From Streptomyces hygroscopicus (GTDB lineage Bacteria; Actinomycetota; Actinomycetes; Streptomycetales; Streptomycetaceae): a stretch of DNA of 64,000 nucleotides. A program made the translations under genes and the position numbers. Where the stretch lies: assembly GCF_026168105.1 (NCBI RefSeq), contig NZ_LBMW01000001.1, positions 434,001 through 498,000 on the forward strand. The letters are read 5' to 3'. Shown piece after piece: positions 53,425 to 64,000 of this stretch (position 1 is its first letter; every line of letters begins with the position of its first letter). The notes under the pieces are model-generated. The model saw only the letters and a list, made by a program, of their open reading frames with translations. It was not told the DNA's origin and did not search any database.

Positions 53425-54084
53425 TCAGGCGTCCGGCAGCCAACCCGCCGGGCGCAGTATGCCCAGCAACTGCCGGACCAGTTCGTCCACGACCTCGTCG
53501 AGGGTCGCCTGCACCCAGCCGGCCCTCCAGTCGTGCAGCAGGCCGTTGACGCTGCCGATGAACGCCGTTGCCGCGATGCGGTAGTCGCGCGGTGCCGCCT
53601 CGCCCCGCGCGACGGCTTCGGCGGCCTCCGCACAGATGAAGTCGATCCACCGGGAACGGCGTTCGAGGCGCTGCTCCTCCAGCCGCGGGCTGACGCCGAT
53701 GATCTCGACGAAGGTGATGCGGATGCGGCGCGGATCGGAGGTGACGTTCGCCGCGTACGCCCGGAAGACCGCGGTGGCGCGTTCGGCGATCGCCAGGTCG
53801 CGGACCTCCGCGAGGGCGGCGGAGGCCGCCTCTTCCGCCCAGTCGTTGACCTGGAGGTGGAGGGCGGCCAGAACGTCCTCCAGCGTGTGGAACTCCTCGT
53901 AGAACTGACGGGTCGACAGGCCCGCCGTCTCGCTCAGGGCGGCGACAGTGGTGGACCGGTAGCCGGGGCTGTCGCCGAAGAGCTGGAGCGCGGCGTCCAG
54001 GAACCGCCGCCGCCGTTCGGCCTGCCGCTCCTCGGCCGACTTGCCGCCGTACCGGCCCGTCGGCTGCCTGAGCCTGCCCGCCAC
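53425..54084 (-). CDS. TetR family regulator
   Basis: A 219-residue regulator. The helix-turn-helix is FLDAALQLFGDSPGYRSTTV, then AALSETAGLSTRQFYEEFHT, followed by a helical ligand domain. GTG 54084 is preferred because GAGGGGAG stands in front; the longer frame would start at a TTG (54129). A perfect palindrome at 54171-54186 lies between this gene and the divergent beta-propeller gene, so it probably represses both (inference). Confidence 0.9.
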   Translation of the reverse strand: MAGRLRQPTGRYGGKSAEERQAERRRRFLDAALQLFGDSPGYRSTTVAALSETAGLSTRQFYEEFHTLEDVLAALHLQVNDWAEEAASAALAEVRDLAIAERATAVFRAYAANVTSDPRRIRITFVEIIGVSPRLEEQRLERRSRWIDFICAEAAEAVARGEAAPRDYRIAATAFIGSVNGLLHDWRAGWVQATLDEVVDELVRQLLGILRPAGWLPDA

Positions 54085-54170
54085 GCGCGCTCCCCTCGTC
54101 CCTCGATGGTTCGTTCGCCTCTCGGTCAATTTTGTCGCGCACGGAGTCTTGTGGAGAAGGCGGCCCCTTC

Positions 54171-54186
54171 CTTACTTTCCAGTAAG
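54171..54186. promoter_or_regulatory. TetR-type operator
   Basis: CTTACT-TTCC-AGTAAG, a perfect 6-bp inverted repeat, centred between the divergent tetR-like gene (start 54084) and the beta-propeller gene (start 54274). Size and form are usual for TetR dimers. Confidence 0.6.
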
Positions 54187-54273
54187 TCCACTCTGAACGC
54201 AGGCGTATTCAGACTCCGAGCCGCCCTGACCACGCACCCTCTTGTCATGCCCCCACCAGAGATGGGACCTCTC

Positions 54274-55524
54274 ATGCCTGTCCTCGGCCCCCGCCACCTC
54301 CTCTGCGTCGCCGCCGCCCTCGTCCTGACCGCGGGCGGCACGGCGTCGGCAGCCTCCGCACCGGACTCCTCCGCCGGGCTGCGGGAGGTGATGTTCGTGG
54401 GCAACAACTGGGACGGGACCGCAGATGTCATCAAATCCACGGGCGACTTCGCCAGGATCGGCCGTGTCAATGTGATCCCGGACAAGGCGGAGCGGATTGC
54501 GGAGATCAACGCCGATCCGATCAAGTGGATCTACTACACGTCGATCCGCAACCAGGTCGGCGAGGGCCATGACCAGTACGTCGACGACATGTACTCCAGG
54601 CCGGACGGCAGGTCGATGGTCGTCTCCCGCCCGAGCTTCGCCGACGTCGTCTCCATCGACCTGGCGACCGACAGGATCAACTGGCGTTTCCCGGTCGCCG
54701 GCTACCGCGCCGACCACATGGCGGTCTCCCCCGACGGTACCCGGGTCGCGGTCTCGGCCTCGACCGCCGACAAGGTGCAGGTACTGGACATCAACACCGG
54801 GAAGGAACTCGGGGAGTTCGGCACCGGCGACAAACCGCACGAGAACTTCTTCACCGACGGCGGCAAGTACATCTGGAACATGTCCATCGGCGAGGTCACC
54901 ACCTCGCTCGACGATCCGGCGTGGGACTGGACGAAGGGCGACCGCCACATCACCGTCGTCGACGCGACCACCTTCAAGCAGGTCAGGACCATCGACATGC
55001 GGAGCCGCCTGGACGCGATCGGCCTGAAGGACTTCTCCAGCGCGGTCCGGCCCGCCGCATTCACCCCTGACTGGTCCAAACTGTACTTCCAGGTGTCGTT
55101 CTTCAACGGCTTTCTCGAGTACGACGTCGCAGCCGACAGGATCACCCGGGTGAAGAGACTGCCGGAGAACCCGGCGACCAACCCGGACCGCACCACATGG
55201 CTCCTCGACTCGCGCCACCACGGCATCTCCATGAATCCCGAGGGCACCAGGCTCTGTGTCGCCGGGACGATGGACAACTATGCGACCGTCGTCGACCGGG
55301 CCTCCTTCCAGGAAGGCGCGTTGATCACGGCGTCGACGCCCTACTGGGCGACCGTGAGCGGTGACGGCAAGGACTGCATCATCTCCGAAGCGGGGGCAGA
55401 CAAGATCACCGCGATCGACTTCGCCACCGGCGACAAGGTCACCAGCGTGGACGTCGGCGACCACCCGCAGCGGGTACGCCTGGCGCACGTCCTTGCAGAC
55501 TGGGCGGGGCCTTCTGCTGGCTGA
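54274..55524 (+). CDS. Secreted YncE-like beta-propeller protein
   Basis: A 416-residue exported protein with signal peptide (residues 1-29, ending GGTASAAS). The mature part is a seven-bladed-type propeller of YncE/cytochrome-cd1-like repeats: VVSRPSFADVVSIDLATDRI, DHMAVSPDGTRVAVS, VQVLDINTGKELGEFG, PAAFTPDWSKLYFQ, HGISMNPEGTRLCVAG and [21 protein letters not shown]. No enzyme site is evident. It lies divergent from the TetR gene. ATG 54274 is preferred; ATGs at 54247 and 54262 are alternatives. Confidence 0.82.
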   Translation: MPVLGPRHLLCVAAALVLTAGGTASAASAPDSSAGLREVMFVGNNWDGTADVIKSTGDFARIGRVNVIPDKAERIAEINADPIKWIYYTSIRNQVGEGHDQYVDDMYSRPDGRSMVVSRPSFADVVSIDLATDRINWRFPVAGYRADHMAVSPDGTRVAVSASTADKVQVLDINTGKELGEFGTGDKPHENFFTDGGKYIWNMSIGEVTTSLDDPAWDWTKGDRHITVVDATTFKQVRTIDMRSRLDAIGLKDFSSAVRPAAFTPDWSKLYFQVSFFNGFLEYDVAADRITRVKRLPENPATNPDRTTWLLDSRHHGISMNPEGTRLCVAGTMDNYATVVDRASFQEGALITASTPYWATVSGDGKDCIISEAGADKITAIDFATGDKVTSVDVGDHPQRVRLAHVLADWAGPSAG

Positions 55525-57391
55525 ACTCCCGCGCCACCCATGCCGACAGCTCCGTCCGCGCCGCAGCCAGCAGGGACGCGGACGGGGCCGTCGCCCCGTT
55601 GGTGACCAGGGCGTAGTGCACCGCATTCGGGCCGGGGGCGGTGAGCAGCAGCCGTTTGCCGCCCGTACCGCCCGGTTCGTCCGCCACGGCGATCGGGGCC
55701 GCCCTCGTGTACACGGGCGGGCCCGCCACGGTGCCGAGGTCCGAGACCACCGTGGTGGAGGAGGCCGGGAAGGAGGCCGGCAGATGCAGCTCCGTGGGCA
55801 CCGAGGAGCCGTTCGAGCGCCAGACCAGAACGCCGTACTGCCCAGCCCCCACCAACTGCGCCACGTTCGGCAGCGAGCTCGGAACCGGGTTCCATGTCAG
55901 CGTCGTCGAGCCGTCCCGGGAGCGGTCCTCGTAGGTGAAGGCGACCGACGTCCCGGCGGTGGCGCTCGGGTAGAGCCGGTCCAGCAGCCGGGCGTCCTGC
56001 CGCAGCGCCGGGACGCCCGAGTCGTCGAGCGCCACCGCCGAGAGGTCCTCGCCGTTCCAGGCGTCCCCGGAGGTGAGGACCTTGCCGGGATTGCCGTTCA
56101 TGAGTTCGTGGTGGCGGCCGTTGTAGAGGTCCCACTGCCACTGCGTGCCGGACAGGACCGGCCCTGAGTCCGCCGGCGCGGACCACCAACTCGAGCCCGG
56201 CAGCCGGGAGTCGAGCGCCTGGTACATCGCCTTGACCACGGTGGGGGCCTTGTCGGAGACCGAGCCGGTCAGCGGATGGCCGAACTCGCTGACGATCGCG
56301 GCCGTGCCCAGCGCCGCGGCCCGGTCGCGCACGGCCTGGAAGTCCCTCACGTACTGCCCGTCGCCCGCCTTTCCCCACATGAGGATGCCCGAGATGGCCT
56401 TCTGGTCGTAGAAGTGTGCGTTGAAGACGTAGCGCGGGCCGAGCGTCCCCGCGTCGAGGAGTCCTCCCTCCTGTTTCTGGAAGGGGATATTGGCGTTCCA
56501 GAAGAGGTTCGGCTCGGCGAAGGCGGACTTGTCCTGCCAGCCTGCCGCGTCCATGCGCGCGCGGACCTTTTCGTAGAACGGCCGGAGCACGTTCTGCTCC
56601 CAGGTGCGGCTCGTCTCGCCGGGGTCGTAGGTGCCTGCGTAGGGCTCGTTGAACGGGTCGAGGCCGATGACGCCCGCGAACTGGTCTGCGGTCAGATGCT
56701 GCTCGAGGTACGCCATGGTCTTCCCGGCGGTGGCGAGGAAGGCGTCCTGCACACCGTACGCGTTGTGCCAGAAGTCGTACGACGCCTTCGTCACCGCCTG
56801 GTTCTGGGTGATGTTCTGGCCCCAGAAGAAGCAGATCCCGCAGGATTCGGCGGGGTAGTCACCGGCCTCCACCACCCACTCGGGGGCGCCGTCGCCGGTG
56901 TACCAGCTGCCCTGGCCGAAGAGGTAGCGGGAGTGGAGGTCCTGGTGGAAGTCGGCAAGGACGCGGATGCCGGCGTCGAGGAACGCGCGCATCTGGCCGG
57001 TGACCGCGGCGAGGTACGCCGTGTCGACCTGTCCGCGCACGGGCTCGGCGTGGGCCCAGGAGAGCAGGAAGCGAACCGTGTTGCCGCCGCCCAGGGTGCG
57101 CAGGGCCGTCGCGGACTTCCTGGCGTCGGCGACAGAGGCGAAGGGCAGTCCGCCGTTCTCCTCCAGCTTGGTCTCTCCGGAGACGTTGTAGCCGCGCAGC
57201 ACGACCTCGCGGCCGAGTCCGTCGGTGAAACGGCCGCCCCGGACGGTGAGGGAGGCGGACGCCTGGGCGTCGAACCACAGGGAGCCGACAGGAGCAGCGG
57301 CGACCGCGGGCCGGGCGCCCGGCGCCGCGAAGAGGCCGGTGAGCGAGACAAGAACGCCGAGCAGACGCACGCGTATCTTTGCCATGCCCAT
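55439..57391 (-). CDS. Secreted GH5-type glycosidase (endoglycoceramidase-like)
   Basis: A 650-residue exported enzyme. After a signal peptide (about 1-32), the barrel domain shows [31 protein letters not shown], the acid/base Glu in [11 protein letters not shown] and the nucleophile Glu in [11 protein letters not shown]. This is the endoglycoceramidase-related branch of GH5, acting on glycolipids or glycosides. A C-terminal beta-sandwich follows from about residue 480. The last ~28 codons overlap the convergent propeller gene. TTGTAA sits right before ATG 57391, so the message may be leaderless. Confidence 0.86.
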   Translation of the reverse strand: MGMAKIRVRLLGVLVSLTGLFAAPGARPAVAAAPVGSLWFDAQASASLTVRGGRFTDGLGREVVLRGYNVSGETKLEENGGLPFASVADARKSATALRTLGGGNTVRFLLSWAHAEPVRGQVDTAYLAAVTGQMRAFLDAGIRVLADFHQDLHSRYLFGQGSWYTGDGAPEWVVEAGDYPAESCGICFFWGQNITQNQAVTKASYDFWHNAYGVQDAFLATAGKTMAYLEQHLTADQFAGVIGLDPFNEPYAGTYDPGETSRTWEQNVLRPFYEKVRARMDAAGWQDKSAFAEPNLFWNANIPFQKQEGGLLDAGTLGPRYVFNAHFYDQKAISGILMWGKAGDGQYVRDFQAVRDRAAALGTAAIVSEFGHPLTGSVSDKAPTVVKAMYQALDSRLPGSSWWSAPADSGPVLSGTQWQWDLYNGRHHELMNGNPGKVLTSGDAWNGEDLSAVALDDSGVPALRQDARLLDRLYPSATAGTSVAFTYEDRSRDGSTTLTWNPVPSSLPNVAQLVGAGQYGVLVWRSNGSSVPTELHLPASFPASSTTVVSDLGTVAGPPVYTRAAPIAVADEPGGTGGKRLLLTAPGPNAVHYALVTNGATAPSASLLAAARTELSAWVAREFSQQKAPPSLQGRAPGVPAAGGRRRPRW

Positions 57392-57512
57392 TACAATCAG
57401 GCCGATTTACGAACGGCGTCAACACCCCTGCGCCGCCAGGGCGCGGCGACGGGGAACGCGATTTCGGCTGCCGTACGGTTGCCGGAGGGCTTCCGTGGTC
57501 GAAGGGGTGGGT

Positions 57513-60500
57513 ATGGCGGAGTTCCGGGGCGAGTTGGTGCGTGCGCTGCCCGGCACCTTGAGGGAGCACGCGGCCCGGCGGGGCGGCAAGGAGGCCTACC
57601 GGGACGAGCGACGGGCCGTCACATACGGGGAGTTGGAGGAGCGCACCGGACGGCTGGCGGGGCATCTGGGGTGTCTCGGGCTGGACCGGGGGGACCGGGT
57701 CGCTATCCTGCTGGGCAACCGAGTGGAATTCGTGGAGAGTTGTCTCGGTGTGCTGCGCGCCGGAGCGGTCGGCGTTCCGCTCGACCCCGAGGCGTCGGAT
57801 GCCGAGTTGGCATACTTCCTCGACGACAGCGGCGCGGTCGTGGTCATCACCGATCAGGCGTTGCTGCCACGGCTCGCCGGGGCGGCGGCGGAGCGTCCCG
57901 GGCTTCGGGTGGTGGTCGTCGGCACGGGCGTCGTCCCGGCCGAGGCGCCCTGCGGTGCGCTCCTCTTCGAGGACCTCGCGCGGACCGACCCGGGCCGTCC
58001 GCCCCGGGACGACCTGGGGCTCGACGAAGCGGCCTGGATCCTCTACACCTCCGGCACCACCGGCGAGAGCAAGGGGGTGGTCTCCACCCAGCGCTCGGCC
58101 CTGTGGTCGGTGGCGGCGGCCTATGTACCGGCGTACGGGCTCAGGGAAGGGGACCATCTGCTGTGGCCCCTGCCGATGTTCCACTGCTACGCCCATTCAC
58201 TGTGTCTGCTGGGGGTGGTGTCGGTCGGCGCGTGCGCCCTGCTCCTCGCCCCGGGCGCGAACGTGGCGCGGGCGCTGGCGGCGCGGCCCTTCACGGTCCT
58301 GGCCGGAGTACCCGCCACCTACCGCCTGCTGACCGAGTCGTTGCGGAAGACGCCGGTCCCCCTGCCTGCCTCCCTCCGGGTGTGTGTGACCGCGGGGGCG
58401 CCCTGTCCTCCCGAACTCCGGCAAGACATAGGGGAGTTGCTGGGCGCGCCGCTGCTCGACGGCTACGGCTCCACCGAGACCTGCGGGAAGATCGCCGTGA
58501 GCCTGCTCGACGGGCCGCGGTACGACGACTCATGCGGCCCTCCCCTGCCCGGGCTCACGGTACGGCTGACGCACCCGGCGACCGGGGAACAGGTCGCCGA
58601 CGGGGACGAGGGGGAGATCTGGGTCCGCGGTGCGGCCCTGATGCGCGGCTACCACAACCGGCCGGAAGCCACCGCGCAGGCGTTCACCGACGGCTGGTAC
58701 CGCACCGGTGACCTCGGCAGGCGCATGCCGCACGGCCACCTCCGGGTCACCGGCCGCGTCAAGGAACTCATCATCCGCGGCGGCCAGAACATCAATCCGT
58801 CGGAGGTCGAGCAGGTGCTGCTCGCCCTGCCCGACGTCGTCGACGCCGCGGTCGTCGGCAGGGCGCACGATGTGCTGGGCGAGGTGCCGGTCGCCGTCGT
58901 CGTCCCCGGACGGCAGGGATTCGACGCAGCGGCGGCGTTCGCCGCCTGCCGGGAACGGCTGTCCGCCTTCAAGGTGCCGGACGAGATCCACGAGATCTCG
59001 GCCGTGCCCCGTACACCGTCCGGCAAGACGGCTCGCCCGGAGCTCGCCGATCAGGTGGCGCTGCGGCTGACCGCGCAGCGTGCGTCCGCCTCGGCCGCCC
59101 TGCGCGAGCGCCTCGAGGCGGCACCCGATGCCGTACTGGACCTCGTGCGCGAGGAGACCGCGCGGACGGCCGGAGTCGCCGCGCACGATCTGGACCCCGA
59201 CCGGCCGTTCACCGCGCTCGGGCTCACCTCCCTCGGCGGCGTGCTGCTGCGGGACCGGCTCGGCACCGCGACCGGTCTGGAGCTGCCCGCGACCCTGGTG
59301 TTCGACCACCCCACGCCCGCCGCCGCCGCGGCGCTGGTCACCGGGGCGCTGCGCGGCGGAGCCGACTCAGGGCCCGCTCGTACGACCGGCCGCGAAGCCG
59401 TCACCCCACCCGCGGAGCCGATCGCCGTCGTCGCCATGGCCTGCCGTTATCCGGGCGGCGTCCGGACGCCGGAGGACCTGTGGCGGCTGGTCGCGGACGG
59501 CACCGACGCGACCTCGGACTTCCCCGCCGACCGGGGCTGGGACCTCGCGGAGCTGTACGACCCCGATCCGGACCGCCCGGGCACCACCGTCACCCGCCGT
59601 GGCGGATTCCTGCACGGAGCCGCCGACTTCGACGCGGCCTTCTTCGGGATGTCGCCCCGCAAGGCATTGGCCACCGATCCCCAGCAGCGGCTGCTCCTGG
59701 AGACCGCCTGGGAGCTGCTGGAAAGGGCCGGCCTCGATCCGTCGGGGCTTCGGGGCAGCGAGACCGGCGTCTTCGTCGGCGTGATGCACGACGACTACGC
59801 GGGCCGCCTGCTGCACGGCGGCGGGCACGAGCTGGAGGCCCATCTCGCCCTCGGTTCGGCAGGCAGCGTGGCCTCCGGCCGGATCGCGTACACCCTGGGC
59901 CTCGCCGGTCCCGCGGTGACCGTGGACACCGCCTGCTCGTCGTCCCTGGTGGCCATGCACACCGCCGCGCGAGCGCTGCGTACGGGCGAGTGTTCCCTGG
60001 CCGTCGCCGGCGGAGTGACCGTCATGGCCACGCCCACGCCGTTCATCGCGTTCAGCAGACTGCGCGGGCTGGCTCCCGACGGGCGCTGCAAACCGTTCTC
60101 CGCGGCCGCCGACGGCACCGCCTGGGGCGAGGGCGTCGGCCTGGTCCTGCTGGAGCGCTTGTCCGACGCGCGGCGCAACGGCCATCCGGTCCTGGCCGTC
60201 CTGCGGGGCTCGGCCGTCAACTCCGACGGCGCGTCCAACGGGCTGACCGCGCCCAACGGCCCGGCCCAGCAGCGGGTGATCCGGGCGGCACTCGCCGACG
60301 CCGGGCTCTCCCCGGCGGACGTCGACGCGGTGGAGGCGCACGGCACGGGCACCGCGCTCGGCGATCCGATCGAGGCCCAGGCGCTGCTGGCCGCGTACGG
60401 GCCCGGCCGGGACCCCGAACGCCCCCTGTGGCTGGGCTCGTTGAAGTCGAACCTCGGGCACACCCAGGCCGCCGCCGGTGTCGGTGGCGTCATCAAGACC

Positions 60501-63500
60501 GTCCTGGCCATGCGGCACGGGCTCCTCCCCCGCACCCTGCACGCCGAGGAACCCTCGCCCCGGATCGACTGGTCGTCGGGGGGCGTACGGCTGCTGGCGC
60601 GGGACCAGAAGTGGCGTCCGGCGCCCGGGAGTCCACGGCGGGCCGGGGTGTCGGCGTTCGGGATCGGCGGGACCAATGCCCATGTGATCCTCGAGGAGCC
60701 AGGGGAGAGTGCATCGAAGGCCGGGCAGGACGCGGCCGAGGCGTGCCCTCGTGGTTCCGTGGCGCCCCCGCACGGACCGGTGGCGCCCTCCCTGGGGTCG
60801 ACGGCGTCCCCCCGCGGACCCGTGGCCTCCTCCGATGCGGCCGTGATGTCACCTCGCGTCGAGGTGACACCTCCGCTGCTGCTGTCCGCCGCGAGTCCGG
60901 ACGCCTTGCGGGTCCAGGCCGCCCGGACGGCCGCCGCGCTCCGCGAGCGACCCGGACTCGCCCCGCTCGATGTGGCGTTCACCCACGCCACCGCCCGCGC
61001 CGCGCTACCCCACCGGGCCGCCCTACCGGCGGACGACCGCGGGACGCTGCTTGCGGCGCTGGACGCCCTGGCTGCCTCAGGCACGGCACACACCGCCCGT
61101 GCTGACGGACGACTGGCCCTGCTGTTCACCGGACAGGGCGCCCAACGACCAGGCATGGGCCGCGCGTTGCACGAGGCCTTCCCCGGCTTCGCCGCAGTCT
61201 TCGACACCCTCTGCGAGCGGTTCGACGCCCACCTGGAACGGCCGTTGCGCTCGGTGCTGTGGGACCTGGGCGGCGACGGGCTCCTGAACCGTACCGACTT
61301 CGCCCAGGCGGCCCTCTTCGTCTTCGAGGTGGCCGCCTTCCGGCTGCTGGAGTCGTGGGGCGTGCGACCGGACGTTCTGATCGGGCACTCTGTCGGCGAG
61401 CTGGCGGCGGCCCACTCCGCGGGCGTCCTGTCCGAGGCAGACGCCGTCGAACTGGTCGCGGCCCGGGGCCGGTTGATGCGGCAGTTGCCCGAGGGCGGCG
61501 CCATGGTGGCGCTGGATGCCACCGAGGACGAGGTGACGGGCGAGCTCGCCGAGGGCGTCGCTGTCGCGGCGGTGAACGGCCCGCGCGCGGTCGTCGTCTC
61601 CGGCGCCGAGGGACCGGTACTCGCGCTCGCGGAGCGGTTCGCCGCGCGCGGACGGCGCACCACCCGGCTGCGGGTCGGCCATGCCTTCCACTCCCCGCTG
61701 ATGGACCCCATGCTCGCCGAATTCGGCCGTCTCGCGGGCCGGTTGACGTACGGGCCGCCCCGCATCCCGGTGATGTCGGGGCTGACCGGACGCGCGGCCA
61801 CCGGGGAGGAACTGCGGTCGGCCGCGTACTGGGTGCGCCACGCCCGGGAGACCGTGCGCTTCGGGGACGCCGTGGGCCGGCTGGCGCGTGAGGGCCGGGT
61901 GACAGCGTTCGCCGAGGTCGGACCGGACGCGCAACTGACGGCCCAGGCCATGACGGGCCTCGCCGGGGCGGACGAGGAACTGCTGTTCACCGCGATGGCC
62001 CGGCGGGGTGATCAGGAGCCCGAGCCGCGGACACTGCTCGCCGCCGTGGGCAGGCTCCATGTCCAGGGTCTGCCGGTGGACTGGCGGCGAGTGTACGACG
62101 GCAGCAGCGCCCGGCGTGTCGACCTGCCGACCTATCCCTTCCGGCGGCAACGACACTGGCTCGACGGCGGGGCCACCGGACCCGCAGCCGCCTCGGGCCG
62201 TCCGCTGCTCACGCAGACGGTCACCGTGCCGGGCACGGAGCGGCTGCTGTGCACCGGTTGGCTGTCCGGCGCGGACCAGCCGTGGCTGCGCGACCATGTG
62301 GTGGCCGGGCGCGTCCTCGTGCCGGGCGCCGCGTTCGCCGAGATGGCGTTGCACGCGGGCGACGCGTGCGGTCTCGACGTCCTGGAGGACCTCGCCGTGC
62401 CGACGCCGCTGCCCCTGCCCGCGGAGGAGCATGACCGCGTCCAGGTCCAGGTGGCCGTGGGCGAGCCGGACGGGGCCGGGCGCCGCACCGTGGACGTGTA
62501 CTCCCGGCCGGAGGAGTCCGGCGCGCTGGGCTCCTGGACGCACCACGCGACGGGGCGGCTCGGCCCGGCGCTTCCGGGAGTCCGGGACCGTAGTGCCGCT
62601 CCGGCCGCATGGCCGCCGCCGGACGCCACGCCCGTGGACCTCACGGGTGCCTATGAGCGGCTGGCCGCCGCGGGCCATGCGTACGGGCCGGCGTTCCGCG
62701 GTGTCACGGCGCTGTGGCGGCGGGGCGGGGAATTGTTCGCCGAGGTGGGGCCGGTACCGGGTGTGCAGGGGCGGCGCCACGGCCTGCATCCGGCTCTCCT
62801 GGACGCGGCCCTGCATGCCGGGCTGCTCACCGGACCGCCCCCGGGACCGGCCCGGATGCCGTTCGCCTGGCGGGGAATGACGCTGTACGCCACCGGGGCC
62901 ACGGCGCTGCGCGTACACCTCAGGACGACCGGCTCGGACACGGTGGCCGTGGACCTCGCCGACGCCTCGGGCGCCCCGGTGGCCGTGGTGGAGTCACTGA
63001 CCGCGCGTCCGGTACCGGAAGCGGACGCCACTGCGCCCGGAGAGCTGTACCGCCTGCGCTGGACCGGTGTTCCCGCCGCCGCCGACGGACCCGTGCCATC
63101 GGTGACAGACCCCGACGACCTGGGCCTGGGCGCGATGCTCCCGCCGGCCGACTCCCCGGAGACGGCCGTGGCCTCCCTCTCCGCCGCCACGCCCGAGGAC
63201 GCCGACCCGGCCACCGCCGCGCACACGCTGACCGCACGGGCCCTGGAACTGCTGCGAACGCGGCTTCCCGGTACCGGGCGGTTGGTCGTGGTGACACGCG
63301 GTGCCACCGCCGAGCCGCCGGAACTGCCCGCCGCCACGGTCTGGGGACTGCTGCGCGCCGCGCAGGCGGAGTACCCGGGTCGGCTCACGCTCGTCGACGT
63401 CGACGAGCGGCCCGAGTCGCTGCGGCTGCTGCCCGCCGCCGTGGCGGTCGGTGAGCCCCAGCTGGCCGTTCACGACGGCCGGCTGATGGTGCCGCGACTG

Positions 63501-64000
63501 GCGGTGACGCCGGGGGCCGCCTCCGGTGGTTCCTTCGGTGAGGGCGCCGTGCTGATCACCGGCGGCACCGGCTCGCTGGGCGCGCTGCTGGCCCGGCACC
63601 TGGTTACCCGGCACGGGGTACGGCATCTCGTCCTGCTCAGCCGCCGTGGCCCCCAGGCACCTGGTGCACGGGAGCTCCGGTCCGAGCTGGAATGGGCGGG
63701 CGCACATGTGGACATGGTGGCCTGCGACGCCGCCCGGCGGGACCGACTTGCCGCCGCCGTGGAGGAGTTCGGGGCCTCCCTCACCGCCGTGGTGCACACG
63801 GCGGGGGTCCTGGACGACGGCGTACTTGAATCGATGACGCCGCAGCGGCTTGCCGCGGTGCTGCGGCCGAAGGCCGACGCGGCCTGGCATCTGCACGAGC
63901 TGACGAAGGATCTGCCGCTGGCGCAGTTCGTGCTGTTCTCCTCGGCCGCCGGTCTGCTGGGCAACCCGGGGCAGTCCAACTACGCGGCGGCGAACGCCTT
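57513..64000 (+). CDS. Type I polyketide synthase, AMP-ligase loading module plus first extension module (partial)
   Basis: At least 2162 residues, continuing past the window. The order is acyl-AMP ligase, ACP, KS, AT, DH, KR. The ligase (1-510) has [13 protein letters not shown] (~176), GYGSTETCG (317) and the catalytic Lys in PSGKTAR (505). ACP Ser is 573 in [10 protein letters not shown] has VDTACSSS (Cys 808), EAHGTGT and NLGHTQ. AT has GHSVGE (Ser 1293) and HAFH (1390), which predicts malonyl-CoA. DH has His 1595 in [10 protein letters not shown] and Asp 1764. KR has GGTGSLG (2017), LDD (2100, B type) and the YAAAN Tyr. A free acid is thus activated, loaded and extended. AAGGGG precedes the ATG. 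Confidence 0.95.
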   Translation, partial: MAEFRGELVRALPGTLREHAARRGGKEAYRDERRAVTYGELEERTGRLAGHLGCLGLDRGDRVAILLGNRVEFVESCLGVLRAGAVGVPLDPEASDAELAYFLDDSGAVVVITDQALLPRLAGAAAERPGLRVVVVGTGVVPAEAPCGALLFEDLARTDPGRPPRDDLGLDEAAWILYTSGTTGESKGVVSTQRSALWSVAAAYVPAYGLREGDHLLWPLPMFHCYAHSLCLLGVVSVGACALLLAPGANVARALAARPFTVLAGVPATYRLLTESLRKTPVPLPASLRVCVTAGAPCPPELRQDIGELLGAPLLDGYGSTETCGKIAVSLLDGPRYDDSCGPPLPGLTVRLTHPATGEQVADGDEGEIWVRGAALMRGYHNRPEATAQAFTDGWYRTGDLGRRMPHGHLRVTGRVKELIIRGGQNINPSEVEQVLLALPDVVDAAVVGRAHDVLGEVPVAVVVPGRQGFDAAAAFAACRERLSAFKVPDEIHEISAVPRTPSGKTARPELADQVALRLTAQRASASAALRERLEAAPDAVLDLVREETARTAGVAAHDLDPDRPFTALGLTSLGGVLLRDRLGTATGLELPATLVFDHPTPAAAAALVTGALRGGADSGPARTTGREAVTPPAEPIAVVAMACRYPGGVRTPEDLWRLVADGTDATSDFPADRGWDLAELYDPDPDRPGTTVTRRGGFLHGAADFDAAFFGMSPRKALATDPQQRLLLETAWELLERAGLDPSGLRGSETGVFVGVMHDDYAGRLLHGGGHELEAHLALGSAGSVASGRIAYTLGLAGPAVTVDTACSSSLVAMHTAARALRTGECSLAVAGGVTVMATPTPFIAFSRLRGLAPDGRCKPFSAAADGTAWGEGVGLVLLERLSDARRNGHPVLAVLRGSAVNSDGASNGLTAPNGPAQQRVIRAALADAGLSPADVDAVEAHGTGTALGDPIEAQALLAAYGPGRDPERPLWLGSLKSNLGHTQAAAGVGGVIKTVLAMRHGLLPRTLHAEEPSPRIDWSSGGVRLLARDQKWRPAPGSPRRAGVSAFGIGGTNAHVILEEPGESASKAGQDAAEACPRGSVAPPHGPVAPSLGSTASPRGPVASSDAAVMSPRVEVTPPLLLSAASPDALRVQAARTAAALRERPGLAPLDVAFTHATARAALPHRAALPADDRGTLLAALDALAASGTAHTARADGRLALLFTGQGAQRPGMGRALHEAFPGFAAVFDTLCERFDAHLERPLRSVLWDLGGDGLLNRTDFAQAALFVFEVAAFRLLESWGVRPDVLIGHSVGELAAAHSAGVLSEADAVELVAARGRLMRQLPEGGAMVALDATEDEVTGELAEGVAVAAVNGPRAVVVSGAEGPVLALAERFAARGRRTTRLRVGHAFHSPLMDPMLAEFGRLAGRLTYGPPRIPVMSGLTGRAATGEELRSAAYWVRHARETVRFGDAVGRLAREGRVTAFAEVGPDAQLTAQAMTGLAGADEELLFTAMARRGDQEPEPRTLLAAVGRLHVQGLPVDWRRVYDGSSARRVDLPTYPFRRQRHWLDGGATGPAAASGRPLLTQTVTVPGTERLLCTGWLSGADQPWLRDHVVAGRVLVPGAAFAEMALHAGDACGLDVLEDLAVPTPLPLPAEEHDRVQVQVAVGEPDGAGRRTVDVYSRPEESGALGSWTHHATGRLGPALPGVRDRSAAPAAWPPPDATPVDLTGAYERLAAAGHAYGPAFRGVTALWRRGGELFAEVGPVPGVQGRRHGLHPALLDAALHAGLLTGPPPGPARMPFAWRGMTLYATGATALRVHLRTTGSDTVAVDLADASGAPVAVVESLTARPVPEADATAPGELYRLRWTGVPAAADGPVPSVTDPDDLGLGAMLPPADSPETAVASLSAATPEDADPATAAHTLTARALELLRTRLPGTGRLVVVTRGATAEPPELPAATVWGLLRAAQAEYPGRLTLVDVDERPESLRLLPAAVAVGEPQLAVHDGRLMVPRLAVTPGAASGGSFGEGAVLITGGTGSLGALLARHLVTRHGVRHLVLLSRRGPQAPGARELRSELEWAGAHVDMVACDAARRDRLAAAVEEFGASLTAVVHTAGVLDDGVLESMTPQRLAAVLRPKADAAWHLHELTKDLPLAQFVLFSSAAGLLGNPGQSNYAAANA

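Overview
The window is high-GC DNA (third codon positions almost all G or C) with GTG starts, mycothiol-linked metabolism, PucR-type, ANTAR and BlaI-type regulators and a modular type I polyketide synthase. This points to a Streptomyces or close relative. Around fifty-one genes and four gene remnants can be supported. No rRNA, tRNA, CRISPR array, insertion sequence or prophage was recognised. All calls are from reading the sequence; no database search was run.

Region by region. (1) 0-5.2 kb: a NTF2-like protein and a MarR regulator diverge over twin identical operators, followed by an atypical SDR protein and a GH65 disaccharide phosphorylase coupled to a beta-phosphoglucomutase. (2) 5.3-18 kb: mostly single genes (ANTAR-GAF regulator, P-loop kinase, peptidoglycan-binding protein, a metal-type permease behind a CsoR-like operator, F420/FMN oxidoreductase, HAD phosphatase, PfpI protein, DUF3800 protein, anchored S1 protease, L,D-transpeptidase), a scarred LysR remnant, and a thioredoxin-Hsp20 operon. 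(3) 18-22.6 kb: a PucR regulator, then a two-component system beside a secreted protein built of Gly-Asp-His repeats. (4) 22.6-29.2 kb: a sugar ABC importer with a GH1 beta-glucosidase, divergent from a secreted beta-helix protein, forming a beta-glucoside uptake locus. (5) 29.3-33.4 kb: two coupled glycosyltransferase genes, one a GT2-TagF fusion, likely for a teichoic-acid-like wall polymer. (6) 33.6-47.6 kb: malic enzyme, a lone maltokinase-N-like domain, a GT39 mannosyltransferase-type protein, lipoproteins, a receptor Ser/Thr kinase divergent from a sigma factor, oxidoreductases, and a mycothiol-dependent formaldehyde dehydrogenase with an MBL-fold hydrolase. (7) 47.6-52.2 kb: a polysaccharide deacetylase and a GT28-like glycosyltransferase divergent from a BlaI-M56 metalloprotease pair, then a LexA-like repressor. 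(8) 52.4-57.4 kb: NTF2-like protein, TetR regulator with a clear operator, secreted beta-propeller protein, and a secreted GH5-type glycosidase overlapping it tail to tail. (9) 57.5-64 kb: the start of a large type I PKS with an acyl-AMP-ligase loading module; it runs off the window and is probably the edge of a biosynthetic cluster.

The best-supported possible new systems are the AMP-ligase-primed PKS, the BlaI/M56-controlled deacetylase-glycosyltransferase pair, the two-component system with the Gly-Asp-His repeat protein, and several clear unassigned operators.
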